Assembly: GCA_021847645.1 (NCBI GenBank)
Contig: JAJZQG010000035.1
Coordinates: 1-47,996, forward strand
DNA length: 47,996 bases
Direction: 5' to 3'
DNA from: Myxococcales bacterium
GTDB lineage: Bacteria; Myxococcota_A; Polyangia; Polyangiales; Polyangiaceae
Shown here: piece after piece, positions 1 through 8,170 of the stretch
Position numbering within the stretch: the stretch's first letter is position 1
Layout of the letters: the number at the start of each line of letters is the position of its first letter
Position numbers and translations under genes: made by a program
Notes under the pieces: model-generated
What the model was told of the DNA's origin: nothing
Seen by the model: only the letters and a program-made list of their open reading frames with translations
Database searches by the model: none

Positions 1-130
1 GGCCGTCGCGTAACTCGCTCGGGTCGTGCCCTGTGCCCGGCTCTGAACTGGCGCGCCAGCCGTACGCGGCCGGGCGTTGTCACGCACGCCGCCTCCCCAC
101 ACGCTCCCTCGGTCGCTTTCCCGGCCTCCG

Positions 131-154
131 CGCCTCTGCGCCTCTGCGCCTCTG
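131..154. repeat. Three tandem copies of an 8-bp unit (CGCCTCTG)
   Basis: Three perfect head-to-tail copies of CGCCTCTG lie just beyond the 3' end of the sigma-54 regulator gene. No coding region is supported in 1-179. The repeat could be simple slippage or the remnant of a dispersed intergenic repeat; the window alone cannot tell. Confidence 0.6.
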
Positions 155-179
155 CGTTGACCTTTTCCCCGACACGCTC

Positions 180-1586
180 CTAGCCCGCGATCTCACGCCG
201 CCGAAGCTTGCGATAGAGCGAGACCCGATCAATGCCCAGAATCTGCGCCGCCCGCGACTTGTTGTTGCCCACCCGATCGAGCACCCAGCGGATGTACTGC
301 GCCTCGAGCTCGTCGAGCGACCTCATGTCCTCGCCCTCGTAGCGGAACGTGCGCAGCTCCAGCTGGGTCATGTCCGGCGGAAGGTCGTCGGTCTCGATCC
401 TCTCGCCCGCAGCCATCGACGCCGCCCTCTCCACGATATTTTCCAGCTCCCGCACGTTGCCCGGATACCGGTAGCCGGCCAGCACCTCCAGCGCATCCGC
501 CGAAAACCCCGTCAGGTGCTTGCCCATGCGCGAGCGCGCCTGCGCCAGGAAGTGCTCCGCCAGCAGCGGGATGTCGTCGCGACGCTCCGCCAGCGACGGC
601 ATCCGGATCGGGATGACATTGAGACGGAAGAACAGATCCTCGCGAAACGCGCCCACCGAGATCAGCTTCTTTAGATCCTTGTTCGTCGCTGCGATGATGC
701 GCAGGTCGATGGCCACCGGACGCGTGCCGCCCACGCGGATGATCTCCCGCTCCTGCACCGCCCGAAGCAGCTTGGACTGCATCGCCAGCGACATGTCCCC
801 GACCTCGTCGAAGAACACCGTCCCGCCGTCGCTCACCTCCAGCAGCCCCTTGCGCGCCGTCGTTGCGCCCGTGAAGGCGTCCTTCTCGTGGCCGAACAGC
901 TCGTTGGCCACCAGCTCGTCGGTGAATGCCCCGCAGTTGAACGCCACGAACGCCTGGCCTACCCGACGGCTGCACTCGTGGATCGCCCTGGCCACCAGCT
1001 CCTTGCCCGTGCCCGACTCGCCGGTGATGAGCACGTTCGAGTCCGACTGGCGAATGCGCGCCACCAGCTTGCGCACCGCCTCGATCGGCTCGGTCTTGCC
1101 GATGATCCGCGCGATCGCCCCCTTGCACAGCTGCGTCTCCAGATGCTCGACCCGGGACGACAGCCGACGCTTGTCCGCCGCCTGGCGCATCAGCAGCCGC
1201 ACCTCGTCCGGCCGCACCGGCTTCTGTACGTAGTGGAACGCGCCGCCCTTCATCGCCGCTATCGCCGTGTCCACCGACGCATGCCCCGTCATCACCACGA
1301 CCTGCGTCGTCGGGCTCAGCTGGCGCGACGCCTCCAGCACCTGCAGCCCGTCCACCTCGTCCATGACTAGGTCCGTCAGCACCACGTCGAACGTGCCGGA
1401 CTTCAAGGCGGCCAGCGCCTGCGCGCCCCCCGCGACAGCCGTCACCTGCCAGCCGTCCCGCGTCAGGATCCGGGTCAGCATCTGCCGCGCGATGGATTCG
1501 TCATCCACCACGAGCACGGCGAGCGGAGCTTGGTCTTGCATGGTTGTCGCTGCCGGCCACGGCCCGCTGGCCAGCTTGTCGTTCAC
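180..1586 (-). CDS. Sigma-54-dependent response regulator (NtrC/AtoC type)
   Basis: A two-component activator that would drive sigma-54 promoters. The 468-residue protein has the usual order. A receiver (about residues 23-140) carries the acidic pair D28/D29 and phosphoacceptor D72 in a TDLVM context. An AAA+ ATPase follows, with Walker A GESGTGKE and ELFGHEKDAFTGA. A C-terminal Fis-type helix-turn-helix ends in SRAAQILGIDRVSLYRKL. The sigma-54 contact loop reads DAFTGA rather than the common GAFTGA. The start is GTG at 1586, preceded by AGGGG; an in-frame ATG at 1541 has no ribosome site and would sit very close to the receiver. No partner kinase is adjacent, so its signal is unknown. Family assignment is secure; target genes are not. 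Confidence 0.95.
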   Translation of the reverse strand: MNDKLASGPWPAATTMQDQAPLAVLVVDDESIARQMLTRILTRDGWQVTAVAGGAQALAALKSGTFDVVLTDLVMDEVDGLQVLEASRQLSPTTQVVVMTGHASVDTAIAAMKGGAFHYVQKPVRPDEVRLLMRQAADKRRLSSRVEHLETQLCKGAIARIIGKTEPIEAVRKLVARIRQSDSNVLITGESGTGKELVARAIHECSRRVGQAFVAFNCGAFTDELVANELFGHEKDAFTGATTARKGLLEVSDGGTVFFDEVGDMSLAMQSKLLRAVQEREIIRVGGTRPVAIDLRIIAATNKDLKKLISVGAFREDLFFRLNVIPIRMPSLAERRDDIPLLAEHFLAQARSRMGKHLTGFSADALEVLAGYRYPGNVRELENIVERAASMAAGERIETDDLPPDMTQLELRTFRYEGEDMRSLDELEAQYIRWVLDRVGNNKSRAAQILGIDRVSLYRKLRRREIAG

Positions 1587-1765
1587 TTTACCCCTGGCCG
1601 GCCTCCGTCGAAACCCCCCGCCGACTTCCGCTGGAATTCAGGCTGTATCGTGTTCCCAATCGACGCTATCACGGTTGATGATCGGACCCGGCCGGCCCGC
1701 CGAAACCGTCTCTTCGATGCTCGACGGACCTTGCCGATCGAGGGCTTCAGCGAAACACTGGGTTC

Positions 1766-2356
1766 ATGGCACAGCAAGCACCGCTGTCGCACGGTGCCGG
1801 GCAACGCTCGAGGCGGAGGCTGTCGCGAACCCAAGGCGTCGTGCTGGCCATGCTCGTGCTGCTGACGTCCGCGATCAGCGACGTTCTCATCGGTCCGTAC
1901 CATTTCCTCGACGTCCTCTACCTGATTTCGGCGTTGCTGGCCGCGTGGTTCGTCGGACGTGGGTGGGGAGCCGCGTGGGTGATCGTGGGCGGCGCCTGCT
2001 GGGCAGTCGTTCGGTGGCAGCGGCCCGAGCTGTCGGTCTTCTGGTGGATTTGGAACGTGGTCGCGCGCGTCGGCGTGTGGTCCCTGGCGGTCGTTCTCCT
2101 GCTGCGGGTCAAGGAGCACCTGGCGGCGCAAGCCCGGCTCATTGGCGAGCTACGCGAGGCGCTCGACCAGATCCACGAGCTCAAGGGCTTGCTGCCGGTG
2201 TGCGCATGGTGTCGCAAGATCCGCGACGACGACGGCTACTGGCTGCAGCTCGAGCAATACGTGGGGCAGCACACGAACGCCAGGATCACGCACGGCATCT
2301 GCCCGGACTGCGCCCGCAAGATGATGGAAGGCCAGCAGCCCGGGAAAGCTCCGTGA
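1766..2356 (+). CDS. Small membrane protein with C-terminal CxxC-CxxC cytoplasmic domain
   Basis: A 196-residue protein with three hydrophobic segments (about 24-44, 47-66 and 68-114, the last likely two passes), then a short amphipathic helix (115-140). The tail (142-185) has the pattern LPVCAWCRKIRDDDGYW followed by HGICPDC. This tail is a familiar add-on in bacterial sensor proteins, where it often follows PAS or receiver domains; four cysteines (146, 149, 179, 182) could bind zinc. Here it is attached to a bare membrane domain with no kinase or cyclase. The ATG at 1766 has no strong ribosome site but is the first start after the divergent regulator. Function unknown; a membrane sensor or adaptor is a guess. 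Confidence 0.8.
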   Translation: MAQQAPLSHGAGQRSRRRLSRTQGVVLAMLVLLTSAISDVLIGPYHFLDVLYLISALLAAWFVGRGWGAAWVIVGGACWAVVRWQRPELSVFWWIWNVVARVGVWSLAVVLLLRVKEHLAAQARLIGELREALDQIHELKGLLPVCAWCRKIRDDDGYWLQLEQYVGQHTNARITHGICPDCARKMMEGQQPGKAP

Positions 2357-2366
2357 TCGGAAATGC

Positions 2367-3398
2367 TCAACGTCCCGCCGCAGGCGGCCCGACCCTGGCC
2401 AGCACCGGATCGGCGTTGGCGGCTCCCCGGATGGGCAGGGCCGCGGTGGCGCGGGCAGCGCGCAGCTGGAACACGGCCCGCACGGTCGCGTACACGATGA
2501 CGCAGTAACCCAAGCCGAGCAGCACGTCGACGACCCAGTGGTGATCGAGGTAGACGGCGGCAAAGCACATGGACGCGAAGAAGGCGAGGGCGGCGGCGCG
2601 CCCGGGCAGGCGGTGCTTGTTCCAGCCCTCGAGCACGATGAGCAGGGGGTAGGAGACGTGCAGCGACGGCACCGCTCCAAAGACGTTTTGAGATCGGCCG
2701 TACAGGCCGTGAAAGTATGCGTAGCCGAGCCAAGCGTCGACGCGCGCCAGGTTGGGGCCTTCGCTGGCCGGCGCCGCGACGTCGACCAGGCAGCCGTAGT
2801 GGTGGTAGTACCAGGGCGGGGCGGCAGGCACGAGCTTGTAGGTCAGAAAGCCAACTACGTTGAGGGCGAAGAACGTCCAGGCGTAGCGCTGCAGGCCGGT
2901 GAAGTCTTTGCGATAGAGATAGAGGGCATATCCGATGACCACGAACAGGTACGTGCCGTAGGGAATGGCGGCGAGCGCGTCGAGCGCGGGCAGCCAGTGG
3001 GCCTGAAGCCAGTCCTGCAGGGTGATGGCGCTGGTGCCCTGGTGGATGCCGAACCAGCGCAGCTCCAGGTTGCGAAGATCGCACACGTGGACGCGCTCCG
3101 GCGAGAGGCCTACGTGCTGAACGAAACGCATGGCGTCGTAGAGCAGGCCGACGAGCACCATGGGGTACATTCCGACGAAGAAGCGTTGGGTGGCTCGGGT
3201 GCCCCAAGCGAGGGCAGGTAGAAGGAAGAATAGGACCCACAGCTCCCAACGGTGGTACTCGCCGCGGGCCAGCCAGTAGGCGCACCAGAGCATGGGTGGC
3301 GCCAGGGGCAGCAGGGGAGCGCGTGGCCAGAGCGACTTCACATGCGCCCAGAAGCTGTGAAAAGGAGTCCGCCCTGCTCGCTGCGCGTCGGTTGCCAT
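2367..3398 (-). CDS. PAP2_3-type membrane phosphotransferase/phosphatase (inositol-phosphoryl lipid synthase-like)
   Basis: A 343-residue polytopic membrane protein. It carries the split PAP2 signature: PSLHVSYPLL around residue 240 and YLDHHWVVDVLLG near 282, which supply the catalytic histidines and aspartate. The spacing and long N-terminal membrane part fit the Aur1/inositol-phosphorylceramide-synthase-like branch (PAP2_3) rather than short PgpB or undecaprenyl phosphatases. Such enzymes move a phospho-headgroup between lipids. It is convergent with the small membrane-protein gene, with a 10-bp gap. The substrate cannot be read from sequence; phosphatidic-acid phosphatase activity is the main alternative. 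Confidence 0.85.
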   Translation of the reverse strand: MATDAQRAGRTPFHSFWAHVKSLWPRAPLLPLAPPMLWCAYWLARGEYHRWELWVLFFLLPALAWGTRATQRFFVGMYPMVLVGLLYDAMRFVQHVGLSPERVHVCDLRNLELRWFGIHQGTSAITLQDWLQAHWLPALDALAAIPYGTYLFVVIGYALYLYRKDFTGLQRYAWTFFALNVVGFLTYKLVPAAPPWYYHHYGCLVDVAAPASEGPNLARVDAWLGYAYFHGLYGRSQNVFGAVPSLHVSYPLLIVLEGWNKHRLPGRAAALAFFASMCFAAVYLDHHWVVDVLLGLGYCVIVYATVRAVFQLRAARATAALPIRGAANADPVLARVGPPAAGR

Positions 3399-3616
3399 GA
3401 CTGCCCCCCCGCAAGGCGGAGCCGCTCAAACCGCGGCTCCTTCGGGCTCATGTGGCGCGCGCGCATCCTGTTGTCAATGCGCCGTCGGACAAGCGTCTGG
3501 CGGACTGCGCTTCAGCCATGCGCCTGCGACGGACCATCGCAGTGCGCCCGTCCGGGTCGCCAGAAAGTATTTGAGTCTTACGTGGCAATTCGCGTTGACT
3601 GGCTCGTTCCTGCGAG

Positions 3617-4248
3617 CTATTCAAGGGGCTCCGCTCGACAGCCACGCAGCAGCGGCAGTCGCGGGGTGCAGGCGGAACGGGGCAGGGGAGAACGATACCG
3701 GAGTGCGGCGGTCCGGGCCGACGAACAGTTGGCCAGGGCTCGTCGTCCTTGGTGACCTTGAAGCTGTATGCGGTCCAGGGGCGTGCCGCCGGCCGTCAGC
3801 AGCTCGCTGGCCGCGTCGCAGCGCCCTTGCAAGCACGCCGCAATCGCCTGCTCGCGCGGCGGGGCGTCGGACGGGAGCTGCGCGCCGTAGGTGCGAAGCT
3901 GTTGCAGGCGGTGCAGCGGGACATCGTGCCGCGCGGCCACGCGTGCGGCCTCGGCCAGGGTCAGCCTGTGCATGCGACGGCGGAACGCGGCCAGGTACCG
4001 CGCGTCGTACTCCTGGGCCAGAGCCTGTTGCCGGAGCTTGCGGTAGAGCGACGCGAGCCGCGCGAGCACGGACAGCTTGTGGTGGGTGGACTCTTGACGC
4101 GCGCCAGCAGGTTGATGGCCTCCACCATCGCCGGCTCGGCCTCGAGGATGTCGGCGATGAGAACGCTGGCGTCCAGCAGCTCTCCGAGCTCGACGAGCAG
4201 CCTGGCGTGCAGCAAGCGGTCTTCGTTGCTGGCGTAGTCGTGGTTCAT
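3617..4248 (-). pseudogene. Frameshifted helical-repeat (TPR-like) protein gene
   Basis: The reading frame starts at ATG 4248 (protein MNHDYASNEDRLLHARLLVE) and gives amphipathic helices like tetratricopeptide repeats up to LLARVK at about 4093. It then loses sense, while the neighbouring frame continues with ESTHHKLSVLARLASLYRKL and runs to a stop at 3617. Adding one G at 4091-4096 (aagagtcc read as aaggagtcc) joins both halves into about 210 residues. No canonical slippery heptamer is visible at the joint. It may be a real pseudogene or a base-calling error. The downstream half is rich in Leu/Ala helices and has no catalytic motif that I recognise. Confidence 0.6.
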
Positions 4249-4865
4249 TCGCCCCCCCGGTCCGCGCCGCAGCGACGCGGGTGCCCCTGATTCCGCGAGG
4301 ACGAGATTGTACCTTGTGGCAGGAGCGAGACAAGCGTGGTCAGCTGGCCGGTGCATGCCCGACGGTCGGGTCGGCAGGACCTCAGCCGCCGGGCTGTGCG
4401 GACTCGCTCTGTGTGCCCATTCTCCGGCAGTTCGCCAGTCCGTCGTGAACGCAGGCAAGGACCGTCGTGGTTATTGCCACGGCTCGCCGCCTTCCCATTC
4501 GCACAGGAACCTGGACGGCAGTCGTGCCTCTCCATTGACGTCGCCCGGCCATCCGCGATATCAATCTTGCAAAGAGGGAAACGCACCAAGAGCCGGGCTG
4601 CGGCTGCGGGGCCGCGGCACCGAGGGGTGATCGATGAAGCCGTGCGCGCAACCACCCGAAGCCCATGCCGGCGTCGAACAAGGCCCAGCGCCGCGCGCTC
4701 TCGACGTTCGCCCGCTCGGGGGGCCCGGGCGCGCGCACTGGGTTGTGGACCACCTGGCCGATGGAGACTCTCGGGCGCGTTGCTTGGGCGCTTGCGCCTT
4801 CAACAACCAGTGCACCCCACGGGCGAGGATGCGCGCGGGCCCTTCCGCGGAAAGGTGGCTTGGTC
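4249..4865. other. Intergenic stretch without a supported gene
   Basis: This 617-base stretch separates the frameshifted gene from the PAS-LuxR gene. Several open frames cross it on both strands, but their compositions (Arg/Pro/Ser-rich, low complexity) look like GC-rich shadows. An upstream extension of the PAS-LuxR frame back to 4665 has no recognisable sequence. A purine-rich ribosome site, GGAAAGG, at 4849-4855 serves the ATG at 4866. I see no clear promoter or hairpin. Confidence 0.5.
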
Positions 4866-5927
4866 ATGGCTAGCGAGGCGGTCACCCGATGGGACGAGCT
4901 TGGTTGTCGCGCGGAGGGCAAGACGGACGAGAGCGCGCAAAGCACGGTGGCGAAGTCCGGGCGCAAGCCGACGCAGCCGGGTGAGCTCGCGACCCCCGTG
5001 CACGAGATCGGGCGGCAGAAGCTGGCGCTCGAGATGCTGAACGACGACTTGGAGGCAGCCCAGGCCACTCTGATCGAAGCGCGGGACCACTTCGCGCGGC
5101 TCTTCGAGCTCGCGCCCGTCGGCTACGTGTGTCTCGACCCGGAGGCTCTCATCCGCGAGGTGAACGCGGCGGGCGCGGCCCTGGTCGGTCTGCCGGCCAG
5201 CCACCTGGTCGGCCGGACGATGTCGAGCTTCCTGGCACCCGATTGCCACGCAACCTTTCGGGAGCACCGGCGCGCGGCGCTCGAGAGCAAGACGGTCGAG
5301 AGGTGCGAGCTGGTGCTGATCGGAGCTGGCAACTGTCGCGTGCCGGTCACGGCCATGAGCCTGGCCGAGCCGCATGTCGGGCACGACCTCGACGGGTACC
5401 GCATGGTGTTGATCGAGTCGGACGAGCGGCCGAGCGCGGTGGAGTGCCTGCGAGCGAAAGACGAGCTCATCGCGAAGCGCGACGCCGAGCTGGAGCAGCA
5501 CAGGCTTGCGGTGCACGCGCTGGCCGAGCAATTGGTCTACGAGCGAGCCAGGGTCGGGGAGGCGGTGCGGGCGAATGTCGAGCAAGTGTTGATGCCCATC
5601 GTATTGAAGCTGCGCGAGCACGTGCGGTGGGACGAGTGCGCCGCGTTCGACGCGCTCGAGCGGGGCCTGCGGGAGCTGGGCTCGGGCTTTGCGAAGAAGC
5701 TGGTCGACAGCGGCTTCTCGCTCACGGGCCGCGAGCTCGAGATCTGCCATCTGCTTCGCGAGGGCCGCTCGTCCAAGGAGATCGCGCAGGTCCTGTCGAT
5801 CTCGCCCCAGAGCGTCGACGTGCACCGTCGCAACATCCGCAAGAAGCTCGGGCTGACGCACCAGTCGCAGAGCCTGCTGGACAAGCTGCGCGAGATCGAC
5901 TTGGACTCGGGCACGCGGAGCGGCTGA
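4866..5927 (+). CDS. PAS domain-containing LuxR-type transcriptional regulator
   Basis: A 353-residue regulator. Residues 50-72 form a helix, 74-185 a PAS fold (FELAPVGYVCLDPEALIREVN) and 196-235 a likely coiled coil. Residues 285-345 are a LuxR/FixJ-type helix-turn-helix (LTGRELEICHLLREGRSSKE, then SISPQSVDVHRRNIRKKLGL). There is no receiver domain, so the PAS domain or a partner must supply the signal. The start is ATG 4866 with GGAAAGG ten bases upstream. A GGTA-N7-TACC palindrome lies 38 bases past its stop, ahead of the first histidine kinase. That makes this protein the closest candidate DNA-binding partner for the motif, an inference from proximity and from the dimer-like spacing. Confidence 0.9.
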   Translation: MASEAVTRWDELGCRAEGKTDESAQSTVAKSGRKPTQPGELATPVHEIGRQKLALEMLNDDLEAAQATLIEARDHFARLFELAPVGYVCLDPEALIREVNAAGAALVGLPASHLVGRTMSSFLAPDCHATFREHRRAALESKTVERCELVLIGAGNCRVPVTAMSLAEPHVGHDLDGYRMVLIESDERPSAVECLRAKDELIAKRDAELEQHRLAVHALAEQLVYERARVGEAVRANVEQVLMPIVLKLREHVRWDECAAFDALERGLRELGSGFAKKLVDSGFSLTGRELEICHLLREGRSSKEIAQVLSISPQSVDVHRRNIRKKLGLTHQSQSLLDKLREIDLDSGTRSG

Positions 5928-5964
5928 GCCACGCAGTGGACCCCCGCCGAAACGGGCCCTGGCA

Positions 5965-5979
5965 GGTATGCGCCGTACC
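5965..5979. promoter_or_regulatory. GGTA-N7-TACC palindrome, site 1 (upstream of histidine kinase 1)
   Basis: The core GGTATGCGCCGTACC sits inside a longer symmetric CAGGTA...TACCTG. It lies 160 bases before the kinase start at 6139. Two further TACC half-sites follow at 5987 and 5992. Four other copies of the same 15-bp pattern occur in upstream regions of this window. Confidence 0.6.
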
Positions 5980-6138
5980 TGTCGTCTACCGTACCTTTGC
6001 TCTTGATGGTGGCGGCAGAACGGTGCCATGTGGAAAGTACGGAGTTGGCACCGCAGTCTGGAGCATGGGGCAGCCAAGCCGGCGAGGGGAAGCGGTGCGG
6101 CGCCGGAGGGGCATTCGTATCGCGGCGGGAGACCATCC

Positions 6139-7830
6139 ATGGACGAGCACATTCTCGTGGTGGGCCGGGATGGCGCAGCCATCGTCGATATCTTGCTCGC
6201 CCACGGCTTCGACGTTGCGATCGCGCGCTCCGTGGACGAGGCGCAATCGCGCCTGGCGGAGCACGTGCCGGGGGTCGTCGTTTGCGTGGCAGGCGCGAAT
6301 CCGACCGACTTCGAGCTGATGCGCAGGGCCACCGTGGAGCTCGGGGCAGCGCCGGTGCCGGTCCTGGTGGTGAAGGGCGCCCACGACGAATGTACCTATG
6401 CCGCCGCGCTGCGATGCGGTGTGACGGACTTCGTGCGCGAGCCGGTGCTTCCGATCGAGCTGGTCACCCGGGTACGCAACCTGGGCCGCCAGCGCACCCT
6501 GGCCGAGCTGGTTCGCAGCCAGAAGTCATTGCTCGAACGAAGGGTGGATGACCTATTGAAGGCCAGGGAGGAGGCGTCGAACCTCCGCGTCGAGCTGGAT
6601 GCCGCCTCTCGGCGCGGACCAGCGGTCATGTACAGCCAGGAGCCCGCAGCGATGGCGTGCTTCGATTCGCCCCGCGCCGTGGACGCCAGCGTGCTGACCT
6701 TCGTCGACGACAATGCCGTTCGGGTACTGGGGTATCGGCCCGATCAGCTCGTGGACGTGGCCGGCGCTTGGCGCGATGTCGTGCACCCGGCGGACCGGCG
6801 GCGGCTGTCGATCCGCAGCCGCATGCTGTTGCGCGACGGCCGCTATGCAGGAGAGTATCGCGTCCTGCACGGGGACGGCGCGTATCGGGTCGTGCGCGAC
6901 GAGGCGAGCCTGGTTCGCAACGAAGCGGGAGCGGCCACCGCGGTGGTCGGCTGCCTGAGAGACGTCTCGTTCGAGCGTTCGACCAGGGGCCTCGTGCGTC
7001 GCAGCGGCGGACTCGTACGCAAGGCGCAGCGCATGGACGGCGCGCGGCAGTTGGCCGGCTGCGTGGCCCACGACTTCAACAACCTGCTGGCGGTCATCGT
7101 GGGCTATTGCCAGATAGCGTTGCGGTCGTTGCCCGAGGGGCACATGTCGCGCACGAGCATCGACCAGGTGCTCGTGGCCGCCGCCCGGGCGCGGTCGAGC
7201 ACCCGTCTGCTCATGCAGTTGGCGAAGCAGGGGGAGACCAAGCGTACCGCGGTTGCGGTGAATGCGGCCGTGCGCTCCGCGCTCAAGCTGGTGGAGCCGA
7301 TCGCGGGCGACCGGATTCGCATCGAGACGAGGCTTCAGGCCAGGATGCCCGCGGTGCTCGTGGATCGTGCGCAGCTCGAGCAGGTGTTGTTGAATCTGTG
7401 CGTCAATGCCAGGGACGCGATGCCCAAGGGAGGAACGCTCACGATCACGACGCAGCTGGCGCCGACGAGCGACAGCCGTGGCGAGGCGGGCAGGCGCCAT
7501 GCGGTATTGTTGGAGGTCGCCGACACCGGCTGCGGCATGGACGACCGCACGCTGGCTCGGTGTTTCGAGCCGTTCTTCACGACCAAGCCGCCGCATCGCG
7601 GCACCGGGCTGGGGCTGTACAACGTTCTGCAGGCCACGCAGCAGTGGGGCGGCTCGGTGACGGTCGAAACCGAGCCCGGCAAGGGCACGACGTTCCGGTT
7701 GCTGCTTCCGGCGCGGCGGATGTCGCTGGTGACCGCTGCGGAACCGGCGGCCCCAGCCGAGCAGGAGCGGGCGCGCTCGGAGCGCCATGGTACGGCTCTG
7801 ATCAGCAGAGTTCCAGCTTCACCCGGGTAG
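6139..7830 (+). CDS. PAS sensor histidine kinase with degenerate N-terminal receiver (kinase 1)
   Basis: A soluble 563-residue histidine kinase. Residues 1-120 have a receiver-like pattern, but the strand-3 phosphoacceptor is lost (VVVCVAGANP) and the conserved KP lysine reads REP. A helix at 120-155 leads to a PAS domain (about 180-280). The phosphoacceptor helix has H311 in VAHDFNNLLAVI. The ATPase has an N box (LLNLCVNARDAM), a G1 box (DTGCGMDD), FEPFFTTK and GTGLGLYNVLQ. ATG 6139 follows GGCGGGAGA and aligns with the start of its paralogue at 8171. The stop codon lies inside the first unit of a 22-bp tandem repeat. With no membrane segment it should sense a cytoplasmic cue or protein partner. 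Confidence 0.92.
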   Translation: MDEHILVVGRDGAAIVDILLAHGFDVAIARSVDEAQSRLAEHVPGVVVCVAGANPTDFELMRRATVELGAAPVPVLVVKGAHDECTYAAALRCGVTDFVREPVLPIELVTRVRNLGRQRTLAELVRSQKSLLERRVDDLLKAREEASNLRVELDAASRRGPAVMYSQEPAAMACFDSPRAVDASVLTFVDDNAVRVLGYRPDQLVDVAGAWRDVVHPADRRRLSIRSRMLLRDGRYAGEYRVLHGDGAYRVVRDEASLVRNEAGAATAVVGCLRDVSFERSTRGLVRRSGGLVRKAQRMDGARQLAGCVAHDFNNLLAVIVGYCQIALRSLPEGHMSRTSIDQVLVAAARARSSTRLLMQLAKQGETKRTAVAVNAAVRSALKLVEPIAGDRIRIETRLQARMPAVLVDRAQLEQVLLNLCVNARDAMPKGGTLTITTQLAPTSDSRGEAGRRHAVLLEVADTGCGMDDRTLARCFEPFFTTKPPHRGTGLGLYNVLQATQQWGGSVTVETEPGKGTTFRLLLPARRMSLVTAAEPAAPAEQERARSERHGTALISRVPASPG

Positions 7831-7896
7831 AGTCCCAGCTTCACCCGGGTGGAGTCCCAGCTTCACCCGGGTGGAGTCCCAGCTTCACCCGGGTGG
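7809..7896. repeat. Four tandem 22-bp repeats, each centred on ACCCGGGT
   Basis: The units are 7809-7830, 7831-7852, 7853-7874 and 7875-7896. Units 2-4 are identical (AGTCCCAGCTTCACCCGGGTGG in pattern); unit 1 differs at two positions, and one of these (TAG for TGG) creates the stop codon of kinase 1. Each copy holds the palindrome ACCCGGGT, extended to CACCCGGGTG in units 2-4. A 22-bp period is about two helical turns, so all copies face one side of DNA. It may be an array of binding sites or a slippage minisatellite. Confidence 0.9.
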
Positions 7897-8170
7897 GGTT
7901 CAGCGTATCTCACGCAGGGTAGGGCTGGGCAGGCGGCGGCACACGCTGGATCGGTAGCGCCGCTACCCAAACGATACCGCCTTTCCCAACGTGCAGCATG
8001 CATCCCGCGATGGTATCCGCTCAGGGAGGGATAGCGGGCAGTCGTCGCCAGGGGCCGGGAGTGGTCGCGGCCCCGTTTCCCAACATGGGGCTCGTCGTCG
8101 CGCAGCGCCCTTGCGGGCGTGGCCGCCGGCTGGGTTCGTGTCGCGGGCGTCGGGACGGCGAGGGGGGGAC
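7831..8170. other. Intergenic region between the twin kinases
   Basis: This 340-base region holds repeat units 2-4 and the second GGTA-N7-TACC palindrome at 7953-7967. Just before the second kinase there is a G-rich ribosome site (AGGGGGGG) at 8161-8168. No gene is supported here; open frames across it are extensions of the two kinase frames. Confidence 0.6.
7953..7967. promoter_or_regulatory. GGTA-N7-TACC palindrome, site 2 (upstream of histidine kinase 2)
   Basis: GGTAGCGCCGCTACC is a perfect palindrome with 7-bp arms around one central base. It lies 203 bases before the ATG at 8171 and has the same 15-bp architecture as site 1. Confidence 0.6.

Noticed and set aside
4665-4865. N-terminal extension of the PAS-LuxR protein
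   Set aside because: The extra 67 residues are low-complexity, and ATG 4866 has a good ribosome site.
7809-7896. CRISPR array
   Set aside because: The repeats are directly abutting with no spacers and there are no cas genes.
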